A stretch of DNA of 64,000 bases from CAURNT01 sp963539215. GTDB lineage: Bacteria > Fusobacteriota > Fusobacteriia > Fusobacteriales > Leptotrichiaceae. The position numbers and the translations under genes were made by a program. Location: assembly GCA_963539215.1 (NCBI GenBank), contig CAUTJT010000002.1, forward strand, positions 62,001-126,000. The letters are read 5' to 3'. Below are positions 15,742 through 22,958 of this stretch, piece by piece (the stretch's first letter is position 1; each line of letters opens with the position of its first letter). Under the pieces are notes generated by a model. It saw only the letters and a list, made by a program, of their open reading frames with translations, ran no database searches and had not been told where the DNA came from.

Positions 15742-16710
15742 TTTAAATACAGGCAACATCATAGCTATTACTATTATAGCAATTATTATAGATATTATTA
15801 AAATAGACAAAGGTTCTAATATTTTAATCATTATTTTTGTTTCCATATTTATTTTTTTCCTATAATTCTCTTTTAAATAAAAGAAAACTTCAAGAAAATT
15901 AGAACTCTTTTCTCCCATTCTCAAAAATGAAATATACTCATTATTAAAGATTTTTGATTCTTTAAAAGAAACTTCTATACTTTTACCCCTACTTATTTTA
16001 TAAACAATAATTTTAATACAAGTATTAATATATACATTATCACTTTTTGATAAATTTAAAGCATCTAAAAAATCCGTGTTAGTTTTAAGTATAGAATAAA
16101 CATTTTCTGTAAATTCAAGTATATACAATTCTCTTATAAAAGGTATATCGAATAATAATTTATCAATTTTAGACTTATACATTTTTTTCAAACTTAAGCA
16201 TATAAAATATAGTATAAATATACCAAATACTATATAATAAAACTTATTATATATACTATCGCTTAAAGAAAGTATAATTTTAGTTAATAATGGTAGTTTT
16301 GATAAATCTACATATATTTCTTTAAACTGCGGCACAAGAAATACAAGCATAGCTATAACTATTATGAATGAAACTAAAGAAATAAATAGTGGGTATATAG
16401 AAATTGATATTATATCTTTTTTTAATTCCTCTTCAAAATAGTATTTTTCTTTCAATATAGAAAGTATTGTTTTCATATCACCAGTTTTTTCAACTATATT
16501 TATCATTGCTAAAAAACTTTTATCATTATTTATATATGAAAAACTATTAACTAGCCCTTTACCTTTTTCAAGAGATTTACGCATATTTAATAATTTAATT
16601 TTTTCCTTATTCTTATACATAGGGATAAGTATAAACAAGGCATCTAAAAGCTCTATATTAGATGATATCAAGCCCTCAAGTTTAATAATCACCATTTTTT
16701 CAAACTTCAT
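15721..16710 (-). CDS. gspF: Type II secretion/type IV pilus inner-membrane platform protein (GspF/PilC/ComGB family)
   Basis: 329 residues with two T2SSF domains (about residues 5-120 and 200-320), each followed by membrane helices near residues 108-132, 158-180 and 300-322. The stretch FLAMINIVEKTGDM in copy one and ISFLRMGEKSSNFLEV in copy two are the conserved E-x-G/S turn regions of the family. The protein anchors the pseudopilus assembly motor. It is shorter than GspF (about 400) because the N-terminal cytoplasmic extension is missing. Its ATG overlaps the secretin stop codon by four bases. No ATPase partner is present nearby. Confidence 0.88.
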   Translation of the reverse strand: MKFEKMVIIKLEGLISSNIELLDALFILIPMYKNKEKIKLLNMRKSLEKGKGLVNSFSYINNDKSFLAMINIVEKTGDMKTILSILKEKYYFEEELKKDIISISIYPLFISLVSFIIVIAMLVFLVPQFKEIYVDLSKLPLLTKIILSLSDSIYNKFYYIVFGIFILYFICLSLKKMYKSKIDKLLFDIPFIRELYILEFTENVYSILKTNTDFLDALNLSKSDNVYINTCIKIIVYKISRGKSIEVSFKESKIFNNEYISFLRMGEKSSNFLEVFFYLKENYRKKINMETKIMIKILEPLSILIISIIIAIIVIAMMLPVFKLGDNLL

Positions 16711-17714
16711 TCTTCAATACTTGCCTCTACTTCTAAATATATATCCCTTTTTTCCTTAGTATTATTTCTTTTTCTAAACAAATTCCCAAACAAAGGTATA
16801 TCCGATAGATATTTCACTCCATCTTCACTTCTTTTTACACTTTTTTCATTCAAACCACCAATAAACATACTCCCCTTATTTTTAACCATTAAATTAGTGT
16901 TAAAAATATTTTTTACCTTACCTTTTTCATTGCCAAAAAGTTTAAAATTACTCATTTCTATATATATTTGAAGATCAATATATTCATTAAAAGATCTCAT
17001 TCTAATTTTGGGATGTATTTTAACTATCATTCCAGCTTCATAATTTGTATACTTTTCTTCTTTATTTTTTCTTGTACCTAATATCATTTCACTAGTAATT
17101 TTAATTTCACCATCACTTCCCTCAATTACGGTTAAAGCAGGCATGCTTTTAACCATTATATCCCCCTTTTCTTTTAATGCATCTATATCAACTCCAAAAA
17201 AATAACCTCCCACATTAAATAAATTAGCTAATGATAATTTACCATCCAAAAAACTAAGTGAATTAACATCTTGACTATCCTTGCCTAATCTCCAGTTAAA
17301 TCCTACTCTATCAAAAAGATTAGAACTTGTTTCTATTATATTAATCTTAACCAAAACTTGTCTTTTCTTTTTATCTAATTTATGTATTAATTCAAGTATA
17401 CTAAATACTTCACTTTTTTTACCGCTAACCACTACACTATTATCTACACTTTTAACTTTAGCTCCATTAACTCCATCTAAAGAAGAAACTAATTCTTTTG
17501 TATCTATATTAAATATTTTTACAGTACTGACATATATATCCTCAATTTTTTTATTTTTTTCTTTTTTTATAACAATATTTTTATTAACAACTTTACTTTT
17601 ATTTGTATTATCTACAGGTATATATTTCAATTTAGAAATTTCTTTATCTGCAACATATTTACTACTAGAAAATGATAAAAATGTAATAAAATATATGATA
17701 TATAGCTTTTTCAA
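16707..17714 (-). CDS. gspD: Short secretin-family outer membrane channel (GspD/PilQ-like)
   Basis: 335 residues. A signal peptide covers residues 1-18. About residues 60-115 resemble one secretin N-domain (KIFNIDTKELVSSLDG...VVVSGKKSEVFSILELIHKLD). The rest is the secretin channel domain: VLVKINIIETSSN, MPALTVIEGSDGEIKI, YEAGMIVKIHPKIR and the C-terminal LSDIPLFGNLFRKR. Typical secretins have 450-700 residues and several N-domains, so this is a minimal form. The start is a TTG behind AAGGGGGG. It would let a pseudopilus or DNA cross the outer membrane. Confidence 0.85.
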   Translation of the reverse strand: MKKLYIIYFITFLSFSSSKYVADKEISKLKYIPVDNTNKSKVVNKNIVIKKEKNKKIEDIYVSTVKIFNIDTKELVSSLDGVNGAKVKSVDNSVVVSGKKSEVFSILELIHKLDKKKRQVLVKINIIETSSNLFDRVGFNWRLGKDSQDVNSLSFLDGKLSLANLFNVGGYFFGVDIDALKEKGDIMVKSMPALTVIEGSDGEIKITSEMILGTRKNKEEKYTNYEAGMIVKIHPKIRMRSFNEYIDLQIYIEMSNFKLFGNEKGKVKNIFNTNLMVKNKGSMFIGGLNEKSVKRSEDGVKYLSDIPLFGNLFRKRNNTKEKRDIYLEVEASIEE

Positions 17715-17716
17715 AA

Positions 17717-18187
17717 TTAACCCCCCTTTAAGTAACCCAAACTAATATCAAACCATCTACCATCCATCCTTATTTCAGTTCTAGATGTATCTATATAATA
17801 ATTTGCATTAAAAATCAAATAAAGAAAATTATAAAACATTTTCATATTACCTTCAAATCTAAAAACAATATAATTTAATGTATATTCCCCATCACTATCT
17901 TTAGGTACAAATTCAGATGTTGATACCAATTTTAATCCAGATATATTACTAATTTCATATATCATAGATATAAAAAATGAATTTGATTTTATAACTTTAT
18001 CATCATAATTAATATATCCTTCTTCATTTTTATCCTCAATTTCAACATTTAATCTTTCTCTTAATTCTATATATTTATTATTAAGTAATTCATAGTCCCC
18101 TCTAAACTCTTTATATTCATAAAATCTATACAAACCATAAGAAATGTTGAGAAATAAAATTAACGGAATAAAGTATATTTTTTTCAT
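17717..18187 (-). CDS. Bitopic GspM/PilO-like assembly protein
   Basis: 156 residues: a very short cytoplasmic end, one transmembrane helix (residues 3-20), a coiled-coil stretch (about 30-55, ELLNNKYIELRERLNVEIED) and a small ferredoxin-like C-terminal domain (about 70-150). This is the layout of GspM and PilO. Direct similarity is weak; the call rests on topology and on position between an L/PilN-like gene and the secretin, the same order as in type II secretion and pilus operons. ATG overlaps the previous stop by four bases. Confidence 0.65.
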   Translation of the reverse strand: MKKIYFIPLILFLNISYGLYRFYEYKEFRGDYELLNNKYIELRERLNVEIEDKNEEGYINYDDKVIKSNSFFISMIYEISNISGLKLVSTSEFVPKDSDGEYTLNYIVFRFEGNMKMFYNFLYLIFNANYYIDTSRTEIRMDGRWFDISLGYLKGG

Positions 18188-19140
18188 ACTTTATTATCCT
18201 CAATAATATATTCAAATTTTATACCATCTTCATTATCAGTTAAACTTAAAATCTCAATATCTTTATTTAATTTTTCAACCTCAAGGCTAAATTTATCTAA
18301 AATTTTTAAACTTTCTGCCACCCCTTTTAAATACCATTTCTTTTCCTTATACTCAATATCAGTATATTTTATACCATACTTAGTAGTATTTATATAAAAG
18401 TCTATATCTAAATATATAGGTTTTTTATAAATTTCAATTATGCTATTAGTTTTTTCATTTACCTTTTTTTCTTCAAGTTCTATTTCTAAAGATTTAATAT
18501 TTTCATTCATTTTTCCTTTCTTTAACATTAAATCATTAACATTAAAAAAATATGAAGTAAAATAATATGTTAATAGTGAAATTATAACTGCAAAATATAT
18601 TAAGTATTTTTCATTAATTAAATTTTTAGTATAGAGATTTTTAATCTTTTTAAAATTCTCATATTCCTTTATACAACTAAAAATTTCTTCATCAGATAAA
18701 TATAAAATATAATCATCATAAACCTGATCTTTCTCACAATCTTCTCTTTTAAAGTCTAATATTTTAAATTCATAATTTTTACTCTTAAAAAGAAAATCAT
18801 AAGTCCTATCATCTTCAACAACCATTATATTTTTACCATAATTTTTCTCTATCAATATATCTACATAACTCGATAAATGTATTTTAAATTCTAAACTTTT
18901 AAACATTTGATATAGAACATCTTTAATTTCTTCATCTAACACAAACTTATTATTATATATCTTAAAATAATAAAGATCTAAAAAAATATATACTATATCA
19001 TCTTTTTTAAATTCAAATCCTTCCAAAATATCAAATAATTCTAACTCTAAACTATCAAAATTATATACACTCTCTTCATTATCTTTGAAAATATATATAC
19101 TATTTTTAGATATAAATAATATAACTCCTTTATTCTTCAT
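18184..19140 (-). CDS. GspL/PilM-N-like inner-membrane assembly protein
   Basis: 318 residues. Residues 1 to about 195 form a cytoplasmic domain of the kind that in GspL binds the ATPase. A membrane helix follows (about 200-220, FAVIISLLTYYFTSYFF), then a coiled-coil (KSLEIELEEKKVNEK) and a small periplasmic domain. The layout equals GspL, and also a PilM-PilN fusion. Similarity by sequence is low, so the call depends on layout and position. The ATG was chosen over an in-frame TTG three codons earlier; it overlaps the previous stop by 11 bases. Confidence 0.6.
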   Translation of the reverse strand: MKNKGVILFISKNSIYIFKDNEESVYNFDSLELELFDILEGFEFKKDDIVYIFLDLYYFKIYNNKFVLDEEIKDVLYQMFKSLEFKIHLSSYVDILIEKNYGKNIMVVEDDRTYDFLFKSKNYEFKILDFKREDCEKDQVYDDYILYLSDEEIFSCIKEYENFKKIKNLYTKNLINEKYLIYFAVIISLLTYYFTSYFFNVNDLMLKKGKMNENIKSLEIELEEKKVNEKTNSIIEIYKKPIYLDIDFYINTTKYGIKYTDIEYKEKKWYLKGVAESLKILDKFSLEVEKLNKDIEILSLTDNEDGIKFEYIIEDNKV

Positions 19141-19648
19141 AATTTCCAAAAATAGATGTTTTTACAATAACATTTTTAGTATTAAAGCTTATTTTTTCCA
19201 ATCTATTAATACAAAAATTACCAATAAACTTAGACAAAGTTAATAAAATTTCTCCATTTTTCTCTTTCTTCACGCTTTTTATTTCATAACCACCTAAACT
19301 TTTATGGCCAGTCAATAGAATATGACAAATTTCATATTTACCTTCTTTAAATACTAAACTCGAATCAAAATATGTATTAATATTCCATTTTTTAATATTT
19401 TTGATTTCATTAAGATTTATTCCCCATGTTTTTAATTTATCTTCCAATATATTAAAATTCAATAATTCTCTACTAATTTCAATTTCATTTTTACACATTT
19501 CATTAAATACTATTTTATTATCTATGAGCGTATAATTTGCCATTTTATTTTTATCATAATTATAAACTATCATAGTAGTTAAACTAAGTAAAAGTATACT
19601 AGAAATAAAAACAACATATATTAGACTATATCCTCTACTTTTACTCAT
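19130..19648 (-). CDS. GspK-like minor pseudopilin
   Basis: 172 residues with a class III signal: KSRG before YSLIYVVFISSILLLSLTT. Processing after the glycine would leave tyrosine at +1. Position +5 is tyrosine instead of the usual glutamate, which is the known mark of GspK, the tip pseudopilin, and of PilX-like proteins. It is also the largest of the five pilin-like proteins here, as GspK usually is. Start ATG overlaps the previous stop by four bases. Confidence 0.65.
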   Translation of the reverse strand: MSKSRGYSLIYVVFISSILLLSLTTMIVYNYDKNKMANYTLIDNKIVFNEMCKNEIEISRELLNFNILEDKLKTWGINLNEIKNIKKWNINTYFDSSLVFKEGKYEICHILLTGHKSLGGYEIKSVKKEKNGEILLTLSKFIGNFCINRLEKISFNTKNVIVKTSIFGNYEE

Positions 19649-20058
19649 ATGTATATCATCCTCACAACAGTCTCCCCCTTATACTCTAAATAAATTTCCA
19701 ATATATTGTTTTTATATAAAAATTTAATACCATCACATTTTACTATTTTTTTCTTATATTTAGAATTTGAAACATAAATATAACCATTTGTGTATTCATA
19801 CTTAGTTTTGATTCCTTTATCTTTCAAAATTAAAGTATTTCCCTTAACTTCTATTCCCCCGTCTATATCTAACATTTTAATACTTCTATATAAATTATCA
19901 AAAAAAATATAGTTAACTTCAATTTTTTCAAAATTTTCAATCGTATTATATTTAAAAGCTCTTAATATAACTATATTTCCAAGATAAAGAACTGTTATAA
20001 AAAGTGCAATACTTACCATACTTTCTATAAGCAAATATCCTTTACTTTCTCGGAACAT
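19645..20058 (-). CDS. Minor pseudopilin (GspJ/GspI-like)
   Basis: 137 residues. Prepilin leader MFRESKG, then YLLIESMVSIALFITVLYLG with the conserved glutamate at +5 of the mature protein. The remaining beta-rich domain (about 50-137) has no clear family match. Position in the operon (after another minor pilin, before the K-like gene) favours GspJ. It overlaps its neighbours on both sides. Confidence 0.7.
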   Translation of the reverse strand: MFRESKGYLLIESMVSIALFITVLYLGNIVILRAFKYNTIENFEKIEVNYIFFDNLYRSIKMLDIDGGIEVKGNTLILKDKGIKTKYEYTNGYIYVSNSKYKKKIVKCDGIKFLYKNNILEIYLEYKGETVVRMIYI

Positions 20059-20440
20059 AAATACCTTCTACTTTATTTATTTTAATATAAAATCCATGAT
20101 ATTCAGAATTTATGCCACTATACATATCATTTTTTCTTATAGTTAACCTATACTTACCATATTCATCATTTAGTGTATAGTCTAAATTCAAATATTTTAA
20201 TATATCACTAGCTTTATTAAATTCTATATTTTCACATATTTTTTTATCTAAATCATCTTGCTTCATTTGTTTTATAAGTTCTAATATATTATATGAATTT
20301 TGTTTATTAAATATCATAATATCAACTTCTCTATTAGCTATATATACCCTGTTTAATATATTTAAAGTTGGAATTAATAAAGATAAAAATATAGCTATAG
20401 ATACTGTTGTTTCAATTAAACTCTCCCCCTTATTTAACAT
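20042..20440 (-). CDS. Minor pseudopilin (GspI-like)
   Basis: 132 residues. Short leader MLNKG followed by ESLIETTVSIAIFLSLLI. Glutamate is present at +5 of the mature form, but the +1 residue would be glutamate instead of phenylalanine or another hydrophobic residue, which is unusual. The soluble domain is about 95 residues. Located between the prepilin peptidase and a second minor pilin, the place of GspI. Confidence 0.68.
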   Translation of the reverse strand: MLNKGESLIETTVSIAIFLSLLIPTLNILNRVYIANREVDIMIFNKQNSYNILELIKQMKQDDLDKKICENIEFNKASDILKYLNLDYTLNDEYGKYRLTIRKNDMYSGINSEYHGFYIKINKVEGIYVPRK

Positions 20441-20858
20441 ATTCCATTATAACTAAAGATAAAGTTATCATAGGTGCAAAAGGTATATATTTGCTCTTTA
20501 CTTTAAATATATATATTAAAATAACTATATAAATTAAAGCAATAAAATAAACAAATACATAATAGTTTAATAGGTAGTATAAATTTTCATCACCTTTAAA
20601 TGCTCCTATACATAACATCAACTTTATATCCCCTAAACCAATTAATTCATTTTTAAAATATTCCTCAATTAACAATAATAGAAATAAAGGAAAACTAAAT
20701 GCAGCCATTCCTAAATACATATTTTCAACACTAATAAATTTAACAAAAGATGTCATAAATAATAAAAATAATAAATAATCTGGAATTAACATATATTTAA
20801 AATCATATATAGAAATAATCAGTAGTATTAAATAAAAGCATATATCATGATTTACCAT
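20430..20858 (-). CDS. Prepilin peptidase, A24 family, short form without methyltransferase domain
   Basis: 142 residues, five or six transmembrane helices. The two catalytic aspartates of A24 peptidases are present: SIYDFKYMLIPD near residue 18 and GLGDIKLM near residue 75. The large N-terminal cytoplasmic domain with a CxxC zinc site, which methylates mature pilins in PilD/GspO, is missing, as in TadV/CpaA. The enzyme should cut the leaders of the five pilin-like proteins encoded around it. Overlaps the major pilin gene by 14 bases. Confidence 0.88.
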   Translation of the reverse strand: MVNHDICFYLILLIISIYDFKYMLIPDYLLFLLFMTSFVKFISVENMYLGMAAFSFPLFLLLLIEEYFKNELIGLGDIKLMLCIGAFKGDENLYYLLNYYVFVYFIALIYIVILIYIFKVKSKYIPFAPMITLSLVIMEYVK

Positions 20859-21231
20859 TTAGACTTAACTTCATACTTTCTGGTTTACTTATATTCGCAA
20901 CCACTTTATAGTTTTCTATATCAAATGTGCCTGTATATCTTCCAACACTGAATTGATTGCTTCCATCTATTAGCTTAACTCCAAGATTTTCTCTACCCAA
21001 TTCCTTAATAATCTCCTCAACTTTAAGTTCAGAACTCTTATTAACTTCCATTAAAATTGATGTATTATTTAACTCAGATACTGCTGATAAAATTTTTGCC
21101 TTATTGGCTTCATCTAAGTACTTCTGAAACTGAGGTATTGCAAAACTTGATAATATAACAATAATAGATATCACACATATCATTTCAAGTAGAGTAAATC
21201 CCCCATTTTTGATTTTTCGTCGTGATTTCAT
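20845..21231 (-). CDS. gspG: Major pseudopilin (GspG/ComGC-like)
   Basis: 128 residues. Leader MKSRRKIKNGG, then FTLLEMICVISIIVILSSFA with phenylalanine at +1 and glutamate at +5, followed by a long amphipathic helix (IPQFQKYLDEANKAKILSAV) and a small C-terminal domain, the standard GspG/ComGC form. It is the first gene behind an internal promoter and has a very strong GGGGGG site, which fits a subunit needed in high amounts. Confidence 0.85.
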   Translation of the reverse strand: MKSRRKIKNGGFTLLEMICVISIIVILSSFAIPQFQKYLDEANKAKILSAVSELNNTSILMEVNKSSELKVEEIIKELGRENLGVKLIDGSNQFSVGRYTGTFDIENYKVVANISKPESMKLSLNGKS

Positions 21232-21252
21232 ATATTCCCCCCTTCCAAATAT

Positions 21253-21281
21253 ATGTTACTACTTATTAATTAAAAAGTCAA
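21253..21281 (-). promoter_or_regulatory. Internal promoter before the major pseudopilin gene
   Basis: Minus-strand TTGACT (21276-21281) and TAACAT (21253-21258) with a 17-base spacer, in the 57-base gap between comEC and the pilin gene. Confidence 0.65.
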
Positions 21282-21288
21282 TATATTT

Positions 21289-22446
21289 TTAATTTTTTTT
21301 TAATTTCAATTCATAAATCTTTATAAACACTAATATATCTAATAGTATAAATACAAAAAAAATGAATAAATTAACATTTTTAATATCTAAAGATATAAAA
21401 TTAAACTTATAAATAATTAAACAAATACTTTCTATAGAAATATATATTTGTTCTAAGATCGAATTTAATAAATATATATGAATAAAATTTAATAATAAAG
21501 TAACAAAAGAAATAAATATGAAAAGACTAAAAAATGGTGTGATTATAATATTGATTAAAAAAAATAATATTCCTATTTGATGCATAAAATAATACTGAAA
21601 AGGCATTAATATTATTTGAAATATTACTGATTTAAAAATACTTTTATAACCATCTTTAATTTCCAATAAATCAATACTCGGAAATAAATAAATTAAAATA
21701 TATACAGATAAAAATGAAAAAATGAATGCTGGATTAAATATCTCATATAAATTTATTCCAAGAATAAATATTAAAGATAATATAAACCTATCTTTTATTT
21801 CTTTAAAAATTATAGAACTAATATACATAATATAACTTCTCAAAACAGAAATAGGAAAACAAAGTATTGCTGAATACACACTAAGTATAAATATAGTTAC
21901 AATTTTTATATATTTCTTTTCTATAAAATTATTCAGTATATTTTTGATCATAGAAATAAGAATATACATATGTAATCCTGATATAGCAACAAAAGGCATT
22001 AATCCGAGTTTTCTAAACATTTCTCTATCCTCAGATAATATATCTGATTTTTTTGATAATATAACGGCTTTAACAAGTCCACAACAACCACTATCTCTAA
22101 TATTATCATTTAATATTTCTTCTATCTTATATCTTATTTTATTTAATTTCGAAGATTTAACTTCTAAAATATTACCTGAAATATATTTATTTTTTTTACT
22201 TTTAACTTCAAATACTAAACTATATTTACCAAAAGGCAATTCTGTTTCGTTTTTTATAAATATATTTTCTTTTAAACTTTTACCATTTACACTAGTTATA
22301 CTCAATTTATCACCATCTGCTATACAACTTAATATGTATATATTAGATGTTTTAATATCTTTTAAACCTATATTTAAAAATTTAGTAGACAAAATTAAAG
22401 TTATAATAAGTACAGGAAATAGTATATACTCTTTCTTATACATCAT
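21289..22446 (-). CDS. comEC: ComEC/Rec2-type DNA-uptake channel, short form
   Basis: 385 residues. A membrane helix at residues 8-26, an OB-like external domain (about 30-110), and the competence membrane domain (about 125-380) with the signature FVAISGLHMYILI and VLRSYIMY. The CC pair in DSGCCGLVKAV lies in the segment before the channel. ComEC carries single-stranded DNA across the inner membrane in natural transformation. Full-length ComEC (700-800 residues) has a C-terminal metallo-beta-lactamase-like nuclease domain; it is absent here. Placed within the pseudopilin locus, so the machine very likely serves DNA uptake. A second ATG one codon later is also possible. Confidence 0.82.
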   Translation of the reverse strand: MMYKKEYILFPVLIITLILSTKFLNIGLKDIKTSNIYILSCIADGDKLSITSVNGKSLKENIFIKNETELPFGKYSLVFEVKSKKNKYISGNILEVKSSKLNKIRYKIEEILNDNIRDSGCCGLVKAVILSKKSDILSEDREMFRKLGLMPFVAISGLHMYILISMIKNILNNFIEKKYIKIVTIFILSVYSAILCFPISVLRSYIMYISSIIFKEIKDRFILSLIFILGINLYEIFNPAFIFSFLSVYILIYLFPSIDLLEIKDGYKSIFKSVIFQIILMPFQYYFMHQIGILFFLINIIITPFFSLFIFISFVTLLLNFIHIYLLNSILEQIYISIESICLIIYKFNFISLDIKNVNLFIFFVFILLDILVFIKIYELKLKKN

Positions 22447-22861
22447 ACACCCTTATAATAGGATACTTTGCAGCATTTATTGTATCAAAACTTATCCTTT
22501 TCAAAACTTTATTCTTTTTTGAAATAAAAATACTAAACGCTTTACTTGCATTATGATTTTCATTAAATTCTATCTCTAAATATTTTTTATCATTATTTGA
22601 ATTAAACATATATTCATAATTTTTATTTAATTCAATTACTTCATTCCCTGCTAATATTTTCTTTTCATTAAAATTAAATATCAACTTTTCTCTAGATTCA
22701 ATTTGACTTCGTCTCAATAATGAAATTATTTTAATAGTTTCTTTTTCTACTTCTTTTTTTATCAGTATATTACTATATATTTGCGATATTCCGTGAATAG
22801 ATACTAAAGTAATACTCACTACAACTACAAGTTCAATTAAACTAAAACCTTTATTTTTCAA
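22436..22861 (-). CDS. GspH/FimT-like minor pseudopilin
   Basis: 141 residues. Leader MKNKG then FSLIELVVVVSITLVSIHG with phenylalanine at +1 and glutamate at +5. The region ISLLRRSQIESREKL after the first helix is typical of GspH/FimT (the usual pattern is L-x-x-AR-x-x-A). The start is a TTG behind GGGAGGGG. First gene of the locus; it overlaps comEC by 11 bases. Confidence 0.75.
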   Translation of the reverse strand: MKNKGFSLIELVVVVSITLVSIHGISQIYSNILIKKEVEKETIKIISLLRRSQIESREKLIFNFNEKKILAGNEVIELNKNYEYMFNSNNDKKYLEIEFNENHNASKAFSIFISKKNKVLKRISFDTINAAKYPIIRVYDV

Positions 22862-22882
22862 ACCAACCCCTCCCTCAATAAT

Positions 22883-22911
22883 ATTTTAATATTTTTTTAA
22901 TTTTAAGTCAA
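22883..22911 (-). promoter_or_regulatory. Promoter of the pseudopilin/comEC locus
   Basis: Minus-strand TTGACT (22906-22911) and TAAAAT (22883-22888), 17-base spacer, about 22 bases before the first start codon. Confidence 0.7.
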
Positions 22912-22932
22912 CTTTAAATTATAGATTATTTA

Positions 22933-22958
22933 ATAAAAAAATGAGGTTTCCCTCATTT
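22933..22958 (-). terminator. Rho-independent terminator of nifJ
   Basis: Minus-strand hairpin AATGAGG-GAAA-CCTCATT followed by TTTTTATTA. The 5' arm begins immediately after, and touches, the nifJ stop codon. Confidence 0.85.

Noticed and set aside
17281..17745. A 154-codon plus-strand frame opposite the secretin gene
   Set aside because: Antisense to a gene with clear secretin motifs; no start signal.
21944..22522. A 192-codon open frame on the plus strand opposite comEC
   Set aside because: It is antisense to a well-supported membrane protein gene, has no ribosome site, and its composition mirrors the comEC codons. Low-GC antisense frames of this size are common here.
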